Shown here: positions 21,639 through 31,619 of the stretch, in pieces | How positions within the stretch are numbered: the stretch's first letter is position 1 | Layout of the letters: each line of letters opens with the position of its first letter | Assembly: GCA_009733575.1 (NCBI GenBank) | Contig: ML769825.1 | Location: 1-46,680 of the forward strand | Length of the DNA stretch: 46,680 nt | Source of the DNA: Gymnopus androsaceus JB14 | Lineage: Eukaryota; Basidiomycota; Agaricomycetes; Agaricales; Omphalotaceae | Direction: 5' to 3' | Notes under the pieces: generated by a model | The model's input: the letters and a program-made list of their open reading frames with translations, nothing else | Told to the model about the DNA's origin: nothing | Databases searched by the model: none | Program-made: the position numbers and the translations under genes

Positions 21639-24600
21639 TTATTTCCGCATTCCCAGCTTCTTCTTGAAGGCATTGTGCAAGGCATCACATTGCTTGGGGA
21701 CACTTGACTGCTTGAGTCATTTCATCGGCTGCTCCAATTCCTCCCCAACAGGTGAAAGTGGCCTGCGAGTTCCACGAACACCTCCTCTTTTGTCTCTTGA
21801 CGGTTGAGAAGCATGTGAAGCAGCTGGCAGCTGTGATGGAGGAGCAGCAGACTGTCTGCTCGGAAGATGAGATGTGCGCAAAGGTCTTGCTGGGGAAACG
21901 GATCAGGTCTGAGATGTGCATGAAGGTCCTGCTGCTGCTGGTCTCGGTGGAGAAATGGTTGGGGTTGAAAGTGGAGCCCGAGAAGCTACTACCAGACGTG
22001 GACAGGTACCTGGACATGAGTTGGGCATGGGAGAACCATGCGAAACTGGTTGGCAGGCCGGATGAGGCGGAGTGCTATCAGCCCACAATGTCGGATCTTT
22101 GTCTCCCTGATTTTCTTCCTCCTCCTGATCTTCTTCTGTTCCCATGGCTGCTTGGTACGTTGGCAAGTTAGAAACTGCAACAACTACATTCCCCTTGGTG
22201 TCAGTCACCAAGGCTATGTCGTGCTGATCCTCGATGGGTAGATCGATCTCCTCTGTAAAGACTTGAGATATGCAATTCATTTACATCCAAGGAAACTGAC
22301 CTTCGTCCCAAGAAACCATCTCCACGCAATCACCAGGATCCTCAATGTCCTTGCCTTCCGACTGAGCAATGAGTAATGCGACTCGAGTTTTGCAAATGGC
22401 GCTAAGTTCGGCCGAGCTGATAGCATGGACCTTGTTGAACCCTTGTTGTAACCCTTTCTTCAACATGACTCCACACTTGATGAAAGGAATGCCCACAGGC
22501 CAATTGACAATACGGACATGGAACTCCCACGCATTCTTCACAAATTGAGTCAGTTGAAGCTTGTTGGGATCCCTGCAATCACCATCGTTGCCAATGAGTT
22601 GGTCTATCCAGTTAATTCAGTCACCGTGAATCAAGCCGAAATAAAATATCTTACTTGCATTGAATAGGATGATTTTTGGTAAAAGCATACACAAGTGGTC
22701 GCGTTCATTGCCCGAAGTCTTGCGAAGAAACCCAGCCAGCTTGTCGAGATTGGCATCGATTTCCCGAGCTTTCATTTGTTGGGTTCTAGGTCATGCATAA
22801 TTAGTGCTCATGTCCAAGAGAAAATAAGAATGCACCATCACTTACCGAACTAAAGCATGCAAGTCTGCAGCCTGGGCATGCATTTGCGTCCCTCTAGTTT
22901 CTCAAATCTTTTGGAGATCCGTCATTGCGACCCAGGTGAGAGGTTCATGGTCTTCATGAATCGCATACCCACCAATATGATAGCCTGTCTCGATATGAAT
23001 CTTTTCAGCCTGTAGGTTCCAACCCATGAGTCAGGGAAGTAGAAACAATGAGAATGGCTAATACATACCAGGGCAATGAATGGGCACATGATTTTCTGCA
23101 ACAAATCCAATATCTTTCCCTTCTTCTTCTTTGCCTCAATAAAGTTCTCCATGTTAGTCTCGTACCACGTGAATTGTTCCTTGAGAACATGTCGGCGAGC
23201 TTCATTGTTGTGGAACTTGCCCTCGGACAGATTTTTTCGTAGAAAGGCGTAATATTCCTTCATTACAATCTTTGTCCACTTGGAAGCAGTAACTACAAAA
23301 ATCAATTAATAAACTTGATGGAGAAAAAAAAGATATAATAAACGTACCACCAGGGTTACGACGTTTCTTGCCGTGAACTCCGTACCAAATTTGAAAGATA
23401 TTGAAGCAGTTGGCGGCCCTGGGTACCTGATTGTCAGTGTCAAGGTAGTTGTAGCAGCTCTGTAACTTGCATCCAGATTTGTGAGCAATCTGAGCAATCT
23501 CAGCCTTGAATTTGGCATGCGCAGTATCAATCTGATTCTTGACGGACTTGGGAAGAGGGCCTTTCGCCATCAAAGGGTCGTCAGAAGGAATGTCTTTGTC
23601 ATTGTCTGCATCGTCTTCCACTGACCCATCAGATGCTCCGATACCTCTCCATTCAGAGGGCCACTTCCCCTGGGACTTCCCCCTTGGCTTTGGCTTTACT
23701 TTGGCCTGATGTCCTACGTCGGGTTCTTGGTCGGATGAGTTATCCGTAGAACGGCGATGCTTCAAACAACGGAGAGGTCTTTCCTCATCTTTGTCATTGT
23801 CAAAAAGAGTACTAGCATCATTGGAATCTACCTTGAGTGAGCCCCTCGAATGATGGGGATGTTTCAAAGATCCACGACGAATAGGTATATCTTCCTCATT
23901 GCTGTCAGCCAGGTCACCCGCGCTGTTGAGCTTAGATCCGTAAATGGAGTCCTGATCTACTTCCTGTCCCTCAGATCCCAACTCCTCAGGTTGGTCCTGC
24001 TCTTGCTCCCACTGTCAACAACTCCGTAGATGACAATGAAACTTAGGACCCTCAGGCTCCCATTCCTCCTGACGACGATGTTCCTGCTTGATGCACTTCT
24101 ATTCCAGACGCTCCTCCTCTAGATGCTCCTGCTCCAGATGCTCCTGCTCCAGATGCTCCTCCTCCAGACGCTCCGCTCCAGACATTTCTGATCAAGACGC
24201 TGTTGCTTGAGACAGTTCTGACGATCATGTTCGGTGCACTCGTCGAGAAACTGTAGAATAGCAGGCTTGTTTTCAACTTGGCGTTTCACCAACGCCTGCT
24301 GATGCTCTAAAAATTTTAACAGCTCTGCCCTCTCGTCCACACAGTCCTTTGGGTCAAGAACGAGCGAATCCAGTCTAGAGAGTTCACCAAATTGCTCATA
24401 ATATACTTCTGAATCCATATGGCATGCGTGGGGCATCACAAGAGTCCGGAGAAGCTCAATAGTGTGCTGCTCTACAGCCTTGTAGCCCTGCGCATCCACC
24501 GTGTAAGCCCACATCACGATTTCGAAAGTCCTAAACTCCAGTTCTGGCAGCGCGTGTTCCTTGTAATAAGCAGCCACATTGTCGAGACCACCTACTGTAT

Positions 24601-25504
24601 TGTTGTCTTCGGTGAGTCGAGCTATTCCTTCAACATCCCACCAGAACTTTCGTTCACTGACCATGGAGGCTCTGGGATGAGTAGCTCTGGCTCTGACAAT
24701 ATACTCTCTGCCGATCCGAGAGACTGTATCTGCAAACCCGATGTGTTCCTGCAGAGCCTTCCGAGTCTGAAGTGCTCTAAGTTGAGCCACTTCACATTGC
24801 TCAACCTCCTCCTGATCTTGTTTGACAATGGATTGATTAATCTGAGGAGGAGAATTGTTTAGTTGGCCTTGGTCGGGGATGGGAGATGGAGCGGCAGGAG
24901 GAGTTTGGGCTTTCTCATGTGTAGGAGACAGAGCATCAGGAGGACCTTGAGCTTTGTCAAGGGTGGGAGACGGAGTTGCAGGAGGAGATTGCACTTTCTT
25001 GGGGGTGGCAGATGGAGGTGCAGGAGGAGATTGAACTTCCTTGGGGTGGCAGACGAAACTACAGGAGGAGATTCCTCGCAGGTGGGAGACAGAGGTGCAG
25101 GAGCTGGGTGAATAACTCGGGCTTGGGATTGAGGTCGACTGGCAGAGTCTTCTTGTGGTGTCTTTCAAAAAGACCATTTAATACAGTGCAATATGAAATC
25201 AATAGGAGAATACATACGTTGGCCTTCTGCGCTTTACTGGTTCCTTTAGGCTTAGATTTGGAGCCACCGGGAGCGGTTTTCTTCTGAGGTTTCCCTTTTT
25301 TGGCTGCTTTGGCGCCACCATTGACATTAGATAGACTAATGTCATCGGCAGTACCAGCAGAACAAAGTTGACGAGTATGGGCACGGTTCTGGCATGTGTT
25401 GTGCATATCAGGTAAGGTTTGGGTGAATAGTTGGATTGTGGGCTAGATAATTCAGTAAAAAGTCACTAGACGCGTAGAAATAAAGCTCACGCGAGAGCTG
25501 GACA
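21639..25504 (-). pseudogene. Large cargo gene A of the giant KDZ element, function unknown
   Basis: A multi-exon minus-strand gene. In order: a Lys-rich basic start (25406-25215, KKGKPQKKTAPGGSKSKPKG); a Pro-rich region of 14-residue repeats (SPPATPSPTLDKAQ, GPPDALSPTHEKAQ, TPPAAPSPIPDQGQ); a helical domain with VEQHTIELLRTLVMPHA and FLEHQQALVKRQ; a Glu-rich coiled coil (LEEEHLEQEHLEQEHLEEE); an acidic/basic linker; a block with CFNIFQIWYGVHGKKRRNPGG; then exons KWTKIVMKEYYAFLRKNLSE, GYHIGGYAIHEDHEPLTWV, REIDANLDKLAGFLRKTSG and AWEFHVRIVNWPVGIPFIKC; then a Pro-rich tail ending DALHNAFKKKLGMRK. Introns have GT-AG ends (for example 23286-23346). Frameshifts near 25045 and 24170 and in-frame stops (near 24110 and 22910) imply a damaged copy. 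No enzyme motif seen. The start is uncertain (25504 or 25406). It is divergent from the Spt5-like gene. Confidence 0.55.
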
Positions 25505-26085
25505 TGTTCATTGTTCGCTATTGATGATTGTGGCCACTGGGCATGAGAATCTACAACAATAAAATAAAAATCTGTTTAGCAATATTCTTATTGTACACCA
25601 ATTCAAGAATGAAAAATTTGGATGCTGTGCGCGAAGAAGCTGAGCTAAATCGCATCCATGTCCCGCAGCAGAGTATAATGCAAACTCGCTGTATTTTGGT
25701 CTCGTTTTCTTATGGCCTTGAGCCACTTAAGTATATTTTTCTTACTTCATTGAGATGTTTTATGCTACGTTACTACTAGTAATACGAACAGAGAGATACT
25801 CACTGGCTGAACAAAAGTCGCCATTACGACGAAGTACACGCAGCGTGTACTTCCAGTAAGTGCTCTCCCGTTCATCATTTATCATTATACCATAGTTGTA
25901 GTTATAATCTATCTTGGGAATACGCTTAAGAACGGCTCAAGGCCATAAAATGCGTAAGAAATGAGATAAATATGAAAAAAAATGTGAAAAAAAGACGGAA
26001 AGACTACGTGTCACCCCGTTGAATGAGGCAGCAGGCATTCTGGAGAATATCTAGCTGACCAACACTCTTTTGCTATTCCAGATTC
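25505..26085. promoter_or_regulatory. Divergent intergenic region between cargo gene A and the Spt5-like gene
   Basis: A 580-bp spacer between two outward-reading genes, so it probably holds both promoters. No motif was assigned. The inverted stretch around CGAAGTACACGCAGCGTGTACTTCCAG (near 25830) contains GTACACGCAGCGTGTAC, a clear palindrome that could be a binding site (inference). Confidence 0.35.
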
Positions 26086-29000
26086 ATGGCAGGGCATTCG
26101 AAATCCCAAATGGCTGATTTGGTATGTAAAAACAACCTATGTATGGGCCCTACTGATACTTCCGCTACTCCAAGGTCCGCACGTTTGTATCTGTGGAGGC
26201 CAATGAAGATATCAGTGAGGAAGAAGATTCTAGCAAAGAGTCAGAGCTAGACCTTTCAGAACAGAAATGCCAGACCGCTGAATCCATCCCTCTCCCTTCC
26301 GCCAAACAACCCTCTAGGCTGGACCTGCTCCTAGACCAACTCAATGCAGAGATTGAAGCCTGCACTCATGATCTAGCCACTCTTCCCCGTCCCTCTGAGT
26401 TCCTCCCCGAATCCCCTCACAAAAAGCGGCGTATAGCTCGCTCCAAATCACCAGAGGAATCGTCTCGTGTATCCAAAACTTCAGTAGACGCTAAGGGTGG
26501 ACATGACTCCAGGTCCCGGTCTACCTAGACCTGTGATGCCGGTAACCGAAGGGCAAAACTAGCAACCTGCGACCGGTTCCAAACCCTTGGGAAACTGGTT
26601 AACCGGTACCGGGACCTGCCACAGGTAAACCGGCCGGTACCTGTGTAACCTGCCCATACTAGGGCACTCACTAGTAGTAATAATATTTGTACTAATATTA
26701 GTACTTATACTGGTACTAGTATGTTTGTATTAGATTCTAGCACCAATGTTAGTACTAAATTCAAAGACTGGTAAGTATCCAGCCATTATTGGTACAGTAT
26801 TCAATACAATGTCAGTGGTAATAATACCAAAATATTGATAATGTCTTTTGACATGGAGATAGGATCCAAATAAGATCTCTATGCTACTGTATGCACTATC
26901 ACTGCTACTATAGCTGCATATATGCATCTTAATGTCACCTCTATTATCTTACTTACTATTAATTAAGCTACTATTGGCAAAGTATTAGTACTATTAGTGT
27001 AAGTATACTAGTATTAGACACTAATATCAGTCCCAACCAGAACTAATACATACTGTAAGTACTAACCAATAATATTAGTAAACTATATTGGCACTAAGTA
27101 GTGAAATATGTACCAATATTAAAGCCAGACATTTGTTCCCATGGGTCTACCGGTACCGGCCAGTCACAATAAAAACAAAAATGGCGACCTGCAACCGGGC
27201 ATAACCCGTGGGAAACCGGTACCGGGACCCGCAGGTTAAAAAACCGGCCGGTATTCCCACAGGTAAACCTGCCGGTACCGGGTCAGGACCCGGAGTTGTG
27301 TCCACCTTTAGTAGACGCAGGTACTTCCTGGGACGCTGCTTTCGCAGCCAATCCTGGTTCACGACAGGACTTCATCAATGGGTTGCAACTGGGTTGTGAT
27401 CTTGACGAAATCCTCGCACACTACTCTGGCTCACAATCACACCCAAACTGTCCCACAGCCCTTGTGTCTGTGCCGGACCAGGATGAAGAAGAAGACCGCA
27501 GATTTGAGTGGGAACGGTTTTGCTCCTGGGTCAATGTAGTCAGTGGGGGGACTGCCGAGCTCTTTGAATTTGGAATTTATTACGTTCGTTGCAGGGTAAC
27601 TATCTTTTTGTTGTTTGAATGCGGTCAAATTGCTAACATTCATTCCAGAGAGGTCGAGAGGCAGCCATTGTTAAACGCATCTGCCACGACATTGAGGTTG
27701 ACCACATTAATCAAGAGATACTCCGAAACGCGTCTTTGGCAGCACTCCCCGGAGGTATCTACATTCAGGCCCGTAGCATGCTTCCGGGCAACCACGTCCT
27801 TGCGAGCTATCTATGCACTTGCGATGGGTTCATATATCCCAATGCTCCTCGTGATGTCCATCCTGGTTGGACCACCGAGTCAATATACTCTCGCAGTCAT
27901 TACGAGGTGCCTTTCATTGCCAACAGTCCTACTCTCCAACTTCCCAAACATCATCTTGTGGTTGGACTTAACGCTTATAAAGGTTGGCTACATGAACAGT
28001 GCAAAGATCAATTTTGCATCGGGATGTGGGTTACGGCCACAAGAGGTCGTTATAAAGGAGACTGTGGGCTTATTGTTGAGGATGACTACCATGAGCTTGA
28101 CTCATCAGAGCAAATGGTTTTGTTCATCCCCAGGATTAGACTTCCAAACTTCAGACCCAACGCCAAGTCAGCTGCAGCTGAACCACCGAAGAAGGTGAAG
28201 TCCTCTCGGCGCCCCTCTCCTGTTCACCTCGTTGGTGCCGGCGCGATCTGCAGATGGCCAATAAATTCAAATGCAAACTCAAGGTTGAGTGCATTGAACA
28301 CTGCAACAAACCGGAGACCTGTGCTCATCAGGAGATTAATCACAAGCGAGTAACTTTCCAGGGCCAAACCACTCGTGGTAGGCTTGCACTGACTGTCCAA
28401 AACATCAGCACGCTGAAGTTGGCGGAGATGCTTCCCGACAATCTTGTGATGTCCTTTTCCAAAGTGGACAGTGTTGATATCCTTAAGACTTGGATGCCAC
28501 CTCCCTCTTCCTGGTCTTTTGAATGCAGTGAAGAGGTTGCAGCCGTCCTGTTTGACGGTGGTACTCTGGCTTTGGAATTCGCGCAAGAAGTGTTTTGCGA
28601 GTTGAGTATTGAAGATGCAAGTCAACGGGAAGGGAAACTTCTGGAGATTCTCCCTTTGTACTGCAAGGTTGAGTTTGTTGGCCAGAGAGAGAGCGAGCCG
28701 TTCCTTACCATTTTATTCGAAAGAAGATGTGACTAGGCGATACGGTGCAGTTGTTAGCAGGAGTTTGACCTATCAAGGAGATCACATGTACTCCGGTTGA
28801 GAACACTGTTGTCAACATGATTTGCAGTGAAGTCATCCCCTTATGCGGAAAGCAAGGATTGGTAGTAGCCATTAGTGACCGGACTGTGGACATTTGGATC
28901 CCCGAAATCGCAACAACGCTCTCCTTGCATCCAAACACTCTTCGCAATCTATCCCTCAACACTATCGCTGTTCCGTTCATACCCTGGCCGCCGTTTGCTA

Positions 29001-30370
29001 AATTTCATATTGGTAACAATGAGCAAGCAATCCCTACGAACCCGTTGAATCTGGTTTTAAATCAGAGTCAGGAATTGGATACAGTCTTTAGTTCCGCAGA
29101 GCCTGGGCTGTCACATCTTCCCTACTTCACAGGGAAATCTCCTTGGGAGGATATCCTGGTCACTCCAGTTGGTTGTCTTCAGTGCAAGGGGTACCGCGGA
29201 TGGGTCAAAGAAGTCAAACAGGACAAGAAACGCATCAGTGGTATTGCAGTTCTCATTGAGTACCAGACTTCCAACATGACAGATTCACTGAGGGAGTGGT
29301 TCAACTACGATGTTCTGCGCCGCTGCAACAACCACCAATTCATTCACGACAATTACATGGGTGAACAGCGTGCGAAGACCCAACATAAGGGCATTACATA
29401 TTATGACTTTAAGGAAGGATACGTACCGAAATATACTTTGGAGGAAGAAAAGGAGGCGTATGTCCTACAGAAGGAGAGATCGAAGGCCGAAGAACGCCAG
29501 CACCAAATGCATCAACGTCATATCTATGTCAATGAGATACTTGCACAATCCGACAAGACTTGTTTGCAGTAGATTAACAAATGCCAGGAGTTGCTGAGGC
29601 AAGCAGGAGTTGACCTAATCCGGGATGAAACAACAGGACTATACTACTTGGGTGACTCGATGATCACTGATGCATCGTCCTAAACTCCAAACCCGTACAT
29701 TAATGATAGTCGGCACGAATCCATCGATCTCTCGCATGCATCCTCACCTACACCGCTACCTTCTGTCTCAAGTCATTGGCTGCTCGACCCTTGTATTCGG
29801 GAAGGCTTAGGTGACAATGACCTTTTGCTTGCTTTCAAAGGTGAAAAGAAGGATCGCCGGGTGTGTCTGCGAGTCATAAACAGCCTCACAGAGGCATACA
29901 GTGCTATTGGTCACAAGCGTCCAATTCAAGTGCAGGACCTTGTGGAGGATTTTCGTTCCTACGGAGTGACAAAGCCATTCAGGGCTGCTGGACTTTATCT
30001 TGTCTGTGAAGGTGACCACATTGGGAAACTAGTTTGTTGTGCTTCGGAATACTACGGCAATAATAGGGAGCTTTACAAAGATCCCCTTTGGACCGTTCAA
30101 GTTGTATTCGTGGTAAAAGAAAATGGGAAGTTTGTTGAGACCATCATGATGGACTATCCCCGCTTCCATCTGCATGGTGCTTCACTTGCGGAGGTCCATG
30201 AATCCAGAGAGTGGAGGACATCAGGTAATGCGGCAATGACAGTACTACGGGAACAGCGCGATCATGTCTACACAAATGGATTTTGGACGGACAATGATGG
30301 AGTTCTCCGTGGACAATTTTTTGACAACGGACAATTTTTTGACATCGATGGATCACTCGGACATCCTTAA
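26086..30370 (+). pseudogene. Spt5-like NGN/KOW protein (cargo of giant KDZ element)
   Basis: Exon 1 (26086-26121) joins exon 2 at 26175 (MAGHSKSQMADLVRTFVSVE). An acidic region with a basic patch (PHKKRRIARSKS) follows. After an 819-bp MITE the frame resumes exactly (TSVDA-GTSWDAAF). Past an intron at 27596-27648 comes an NGN-like block, RGREAAIVKRICHDIE to LPGGIYIQARSMLPGN, then a KOW block, CIGMWVTATRGRYKGDCGLI. Later segments include CGKQGLVVAISDRTVDIWIP, PVGCLQCKGYRGWVKEVKQD, HWLLDPCIREGLGDNDLLL, YLVCEGDHIGKLVCC and LWTVQVVFVV. Spt5 is the NGN-KOW elongation factor that rides with RNA polymerase II. Agaricomycetes carry an expanded family of such proteins of unknown role. This copy has a frameshift near 28235, a stop near 28735 and stops at 29570 and 29682, so it is probably non-functional. 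The element-linked position, not ordinary elongation, frames its likely role. Confidence 0.65.
26492..27310. mobile_element. hAT-type MITE inside the Spt5-like gene, 819 bp
   Basis: Ends are TAAGGGTGGACATGACTCC and (inverted) TAAAGGTGGACACAACTCC. They are flanked by the perfect 8-bp duplication GTAGACGC (26484-26491, 27311-27318). Subterminal blocks of CCGGTACC and ACCGGCCGGTA are shared with 16884-17336. The interior is AT-rich with many TACTAGTA-type words and no ORF. Excision with one duplication copy restores the Spt5-like frame. Confidence 0.9.
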
Positions 30371-30743
30371 ATATCGACTGCTGTATCTCTAGTAATGAAT
30401 TTCTATCAAACTATGTAAATAAAACTAACTACAATATAATCATTGCTTATCTCTGTAATAGCTTCTTCTAGAACGCAAACGCTAGTAATGTTGTGTTCAG
30501 TAAATGTAAATTACAGCTTTTCAGTATTTCCATAATAAATGCCAGGGCAGTTGATCAAGTTGATATAAACTGCTTTGAGTTGCCCTTTTGGGATCTATTG
30601 TCTGATTTATTGAGCGTCCGCAATGACGTTAAACTACAGGCCACACTTGCATGAAATTGGAGCACAATGAAGTGTGCGGGTTTTGGTTCATGAATCCACT
30701 ATTGGACCTCCAATTAGCACTTGAACTGGAACCTCAATCTGCC
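30371..30743. other. Spacer between Spt5-like gene and cargo gene B
   Basis: Holds the 3' end of the former and presumably the promoter of the latter. AT-rich, no other feature seen. Confidence 0.35.
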
Positions 30744-31561
30744 ATGTCTTTTCGACATTCAACCACAGCTCGTAGTCAATCAAATAAGACTGTTTTGCCA
30801 TACGATCAATTGAGTCGAAAGGTATGCTCTTTTATTGTGCTACATGTTTTTGCTGACTTTGAGTTTAAGAGGTCAGTTGAGCTGCTCAGAAAGCCCTTAC
30901 GGAAAGGACTTCAGCAGCAGGGAAAAAGGTCAGTTTCATTACTCTCAAAGATTTTTTGCGCGTTACTCAGGTTATTTGCTAGTTGCGCCAACCTCTCACT
31001 ACAAGGTCCACCTACAAACCACTTAATCCTCTTCCTTTGTCTATCATCCCGACCCCCGTGGTTCACTTCGATGACATCTGGCCCAACGAGCCCTTTTACT
31101 TCAATGATACAGTTGATGACACCTCGCTCCCAAGTTGGGGATATGTTGAAGACTTATCAGCAGACAATTGTATTGCTATGGACAACTACTTCCGTTTTCT
31201 GCTCCCATTAGCTCGTTATCGCGATCCCGAGATTGCAAACTGGGTCCTGAAGCGCATGGACTTCGAACTAGAAGCTTTAGCCAGGCTCCTGCACATTGAC
31301 TTCCCTGCCTTCAAAGGTGATTACTCACCAGACCGCAAGGAGTTATGCCTATGGCTACTGAAGCATGATAGGGATGGTTTGCATGTGATTCACCAGAATA
31401 CCATAGCGCTACTGCGATCTGTAATTGACGACATCCCGGAGTATGAGATATCAAAGCATGGGGAGCTTTTTGGTGACAAGCTGAGAATTATACACATGGA
31501 TAGGTGTATGTCTGAAGAAGCTAAACAGCGTAGACAAGCTTATCTGGTGGAACGTGTATGA
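30744..31561 (+). CDS. Small cargo gene B, unknown function, shares a domain with cargo gene A
   Basis: Three exons with GT-AG introns. The first (from 30744) reads MSFRHSTTARSQSNKTVLPY, the second RSVELLRKPLRKGLQQQGK, and the third (from about 31006 to the stop at 31561) STYKPLNPLPLSIIPTPVVH onward. The total is about 230 residues with no stop or frameshift, making it one of the few clean genes in the window. The C-terminal part, LKHDRDGLHVIHQNTIALLR, then FGDKLRIIHMDRCMSEEAKQ, runs parallel to cargo gene A (QGYKAVEQHTIELLR, FGELSRLDSLVLDPK). The shared helical domain suggests paralogous or interacting cargo proteins. No known motif. It lies downstream of the Spt5-like gene in the same direction. 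Confidence 0.6.
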
Positions 31562-31611
31562 GACACAAAGGCAAAACAATAATTTAGTTCTTTGATATTA
31601 GATTCACACTT

Positions 31612-31619
31612 GGACTGGC
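31612..31619. repeat. Target duplication of copy 2 (left), GGACTGGC
   Basis: Matches GGACTGGA at 34793-34800 in 7 of 8 positions. Confidence 0.65.

Noticed and set aside
26086..31561. TET/JBP dioxygenase as KDZ cargo
   Set aside because: I looked for it because such genes are reported with fungal KDZ elements, but found no His-x-Asp with downstream His and Arg in any cargo frame.
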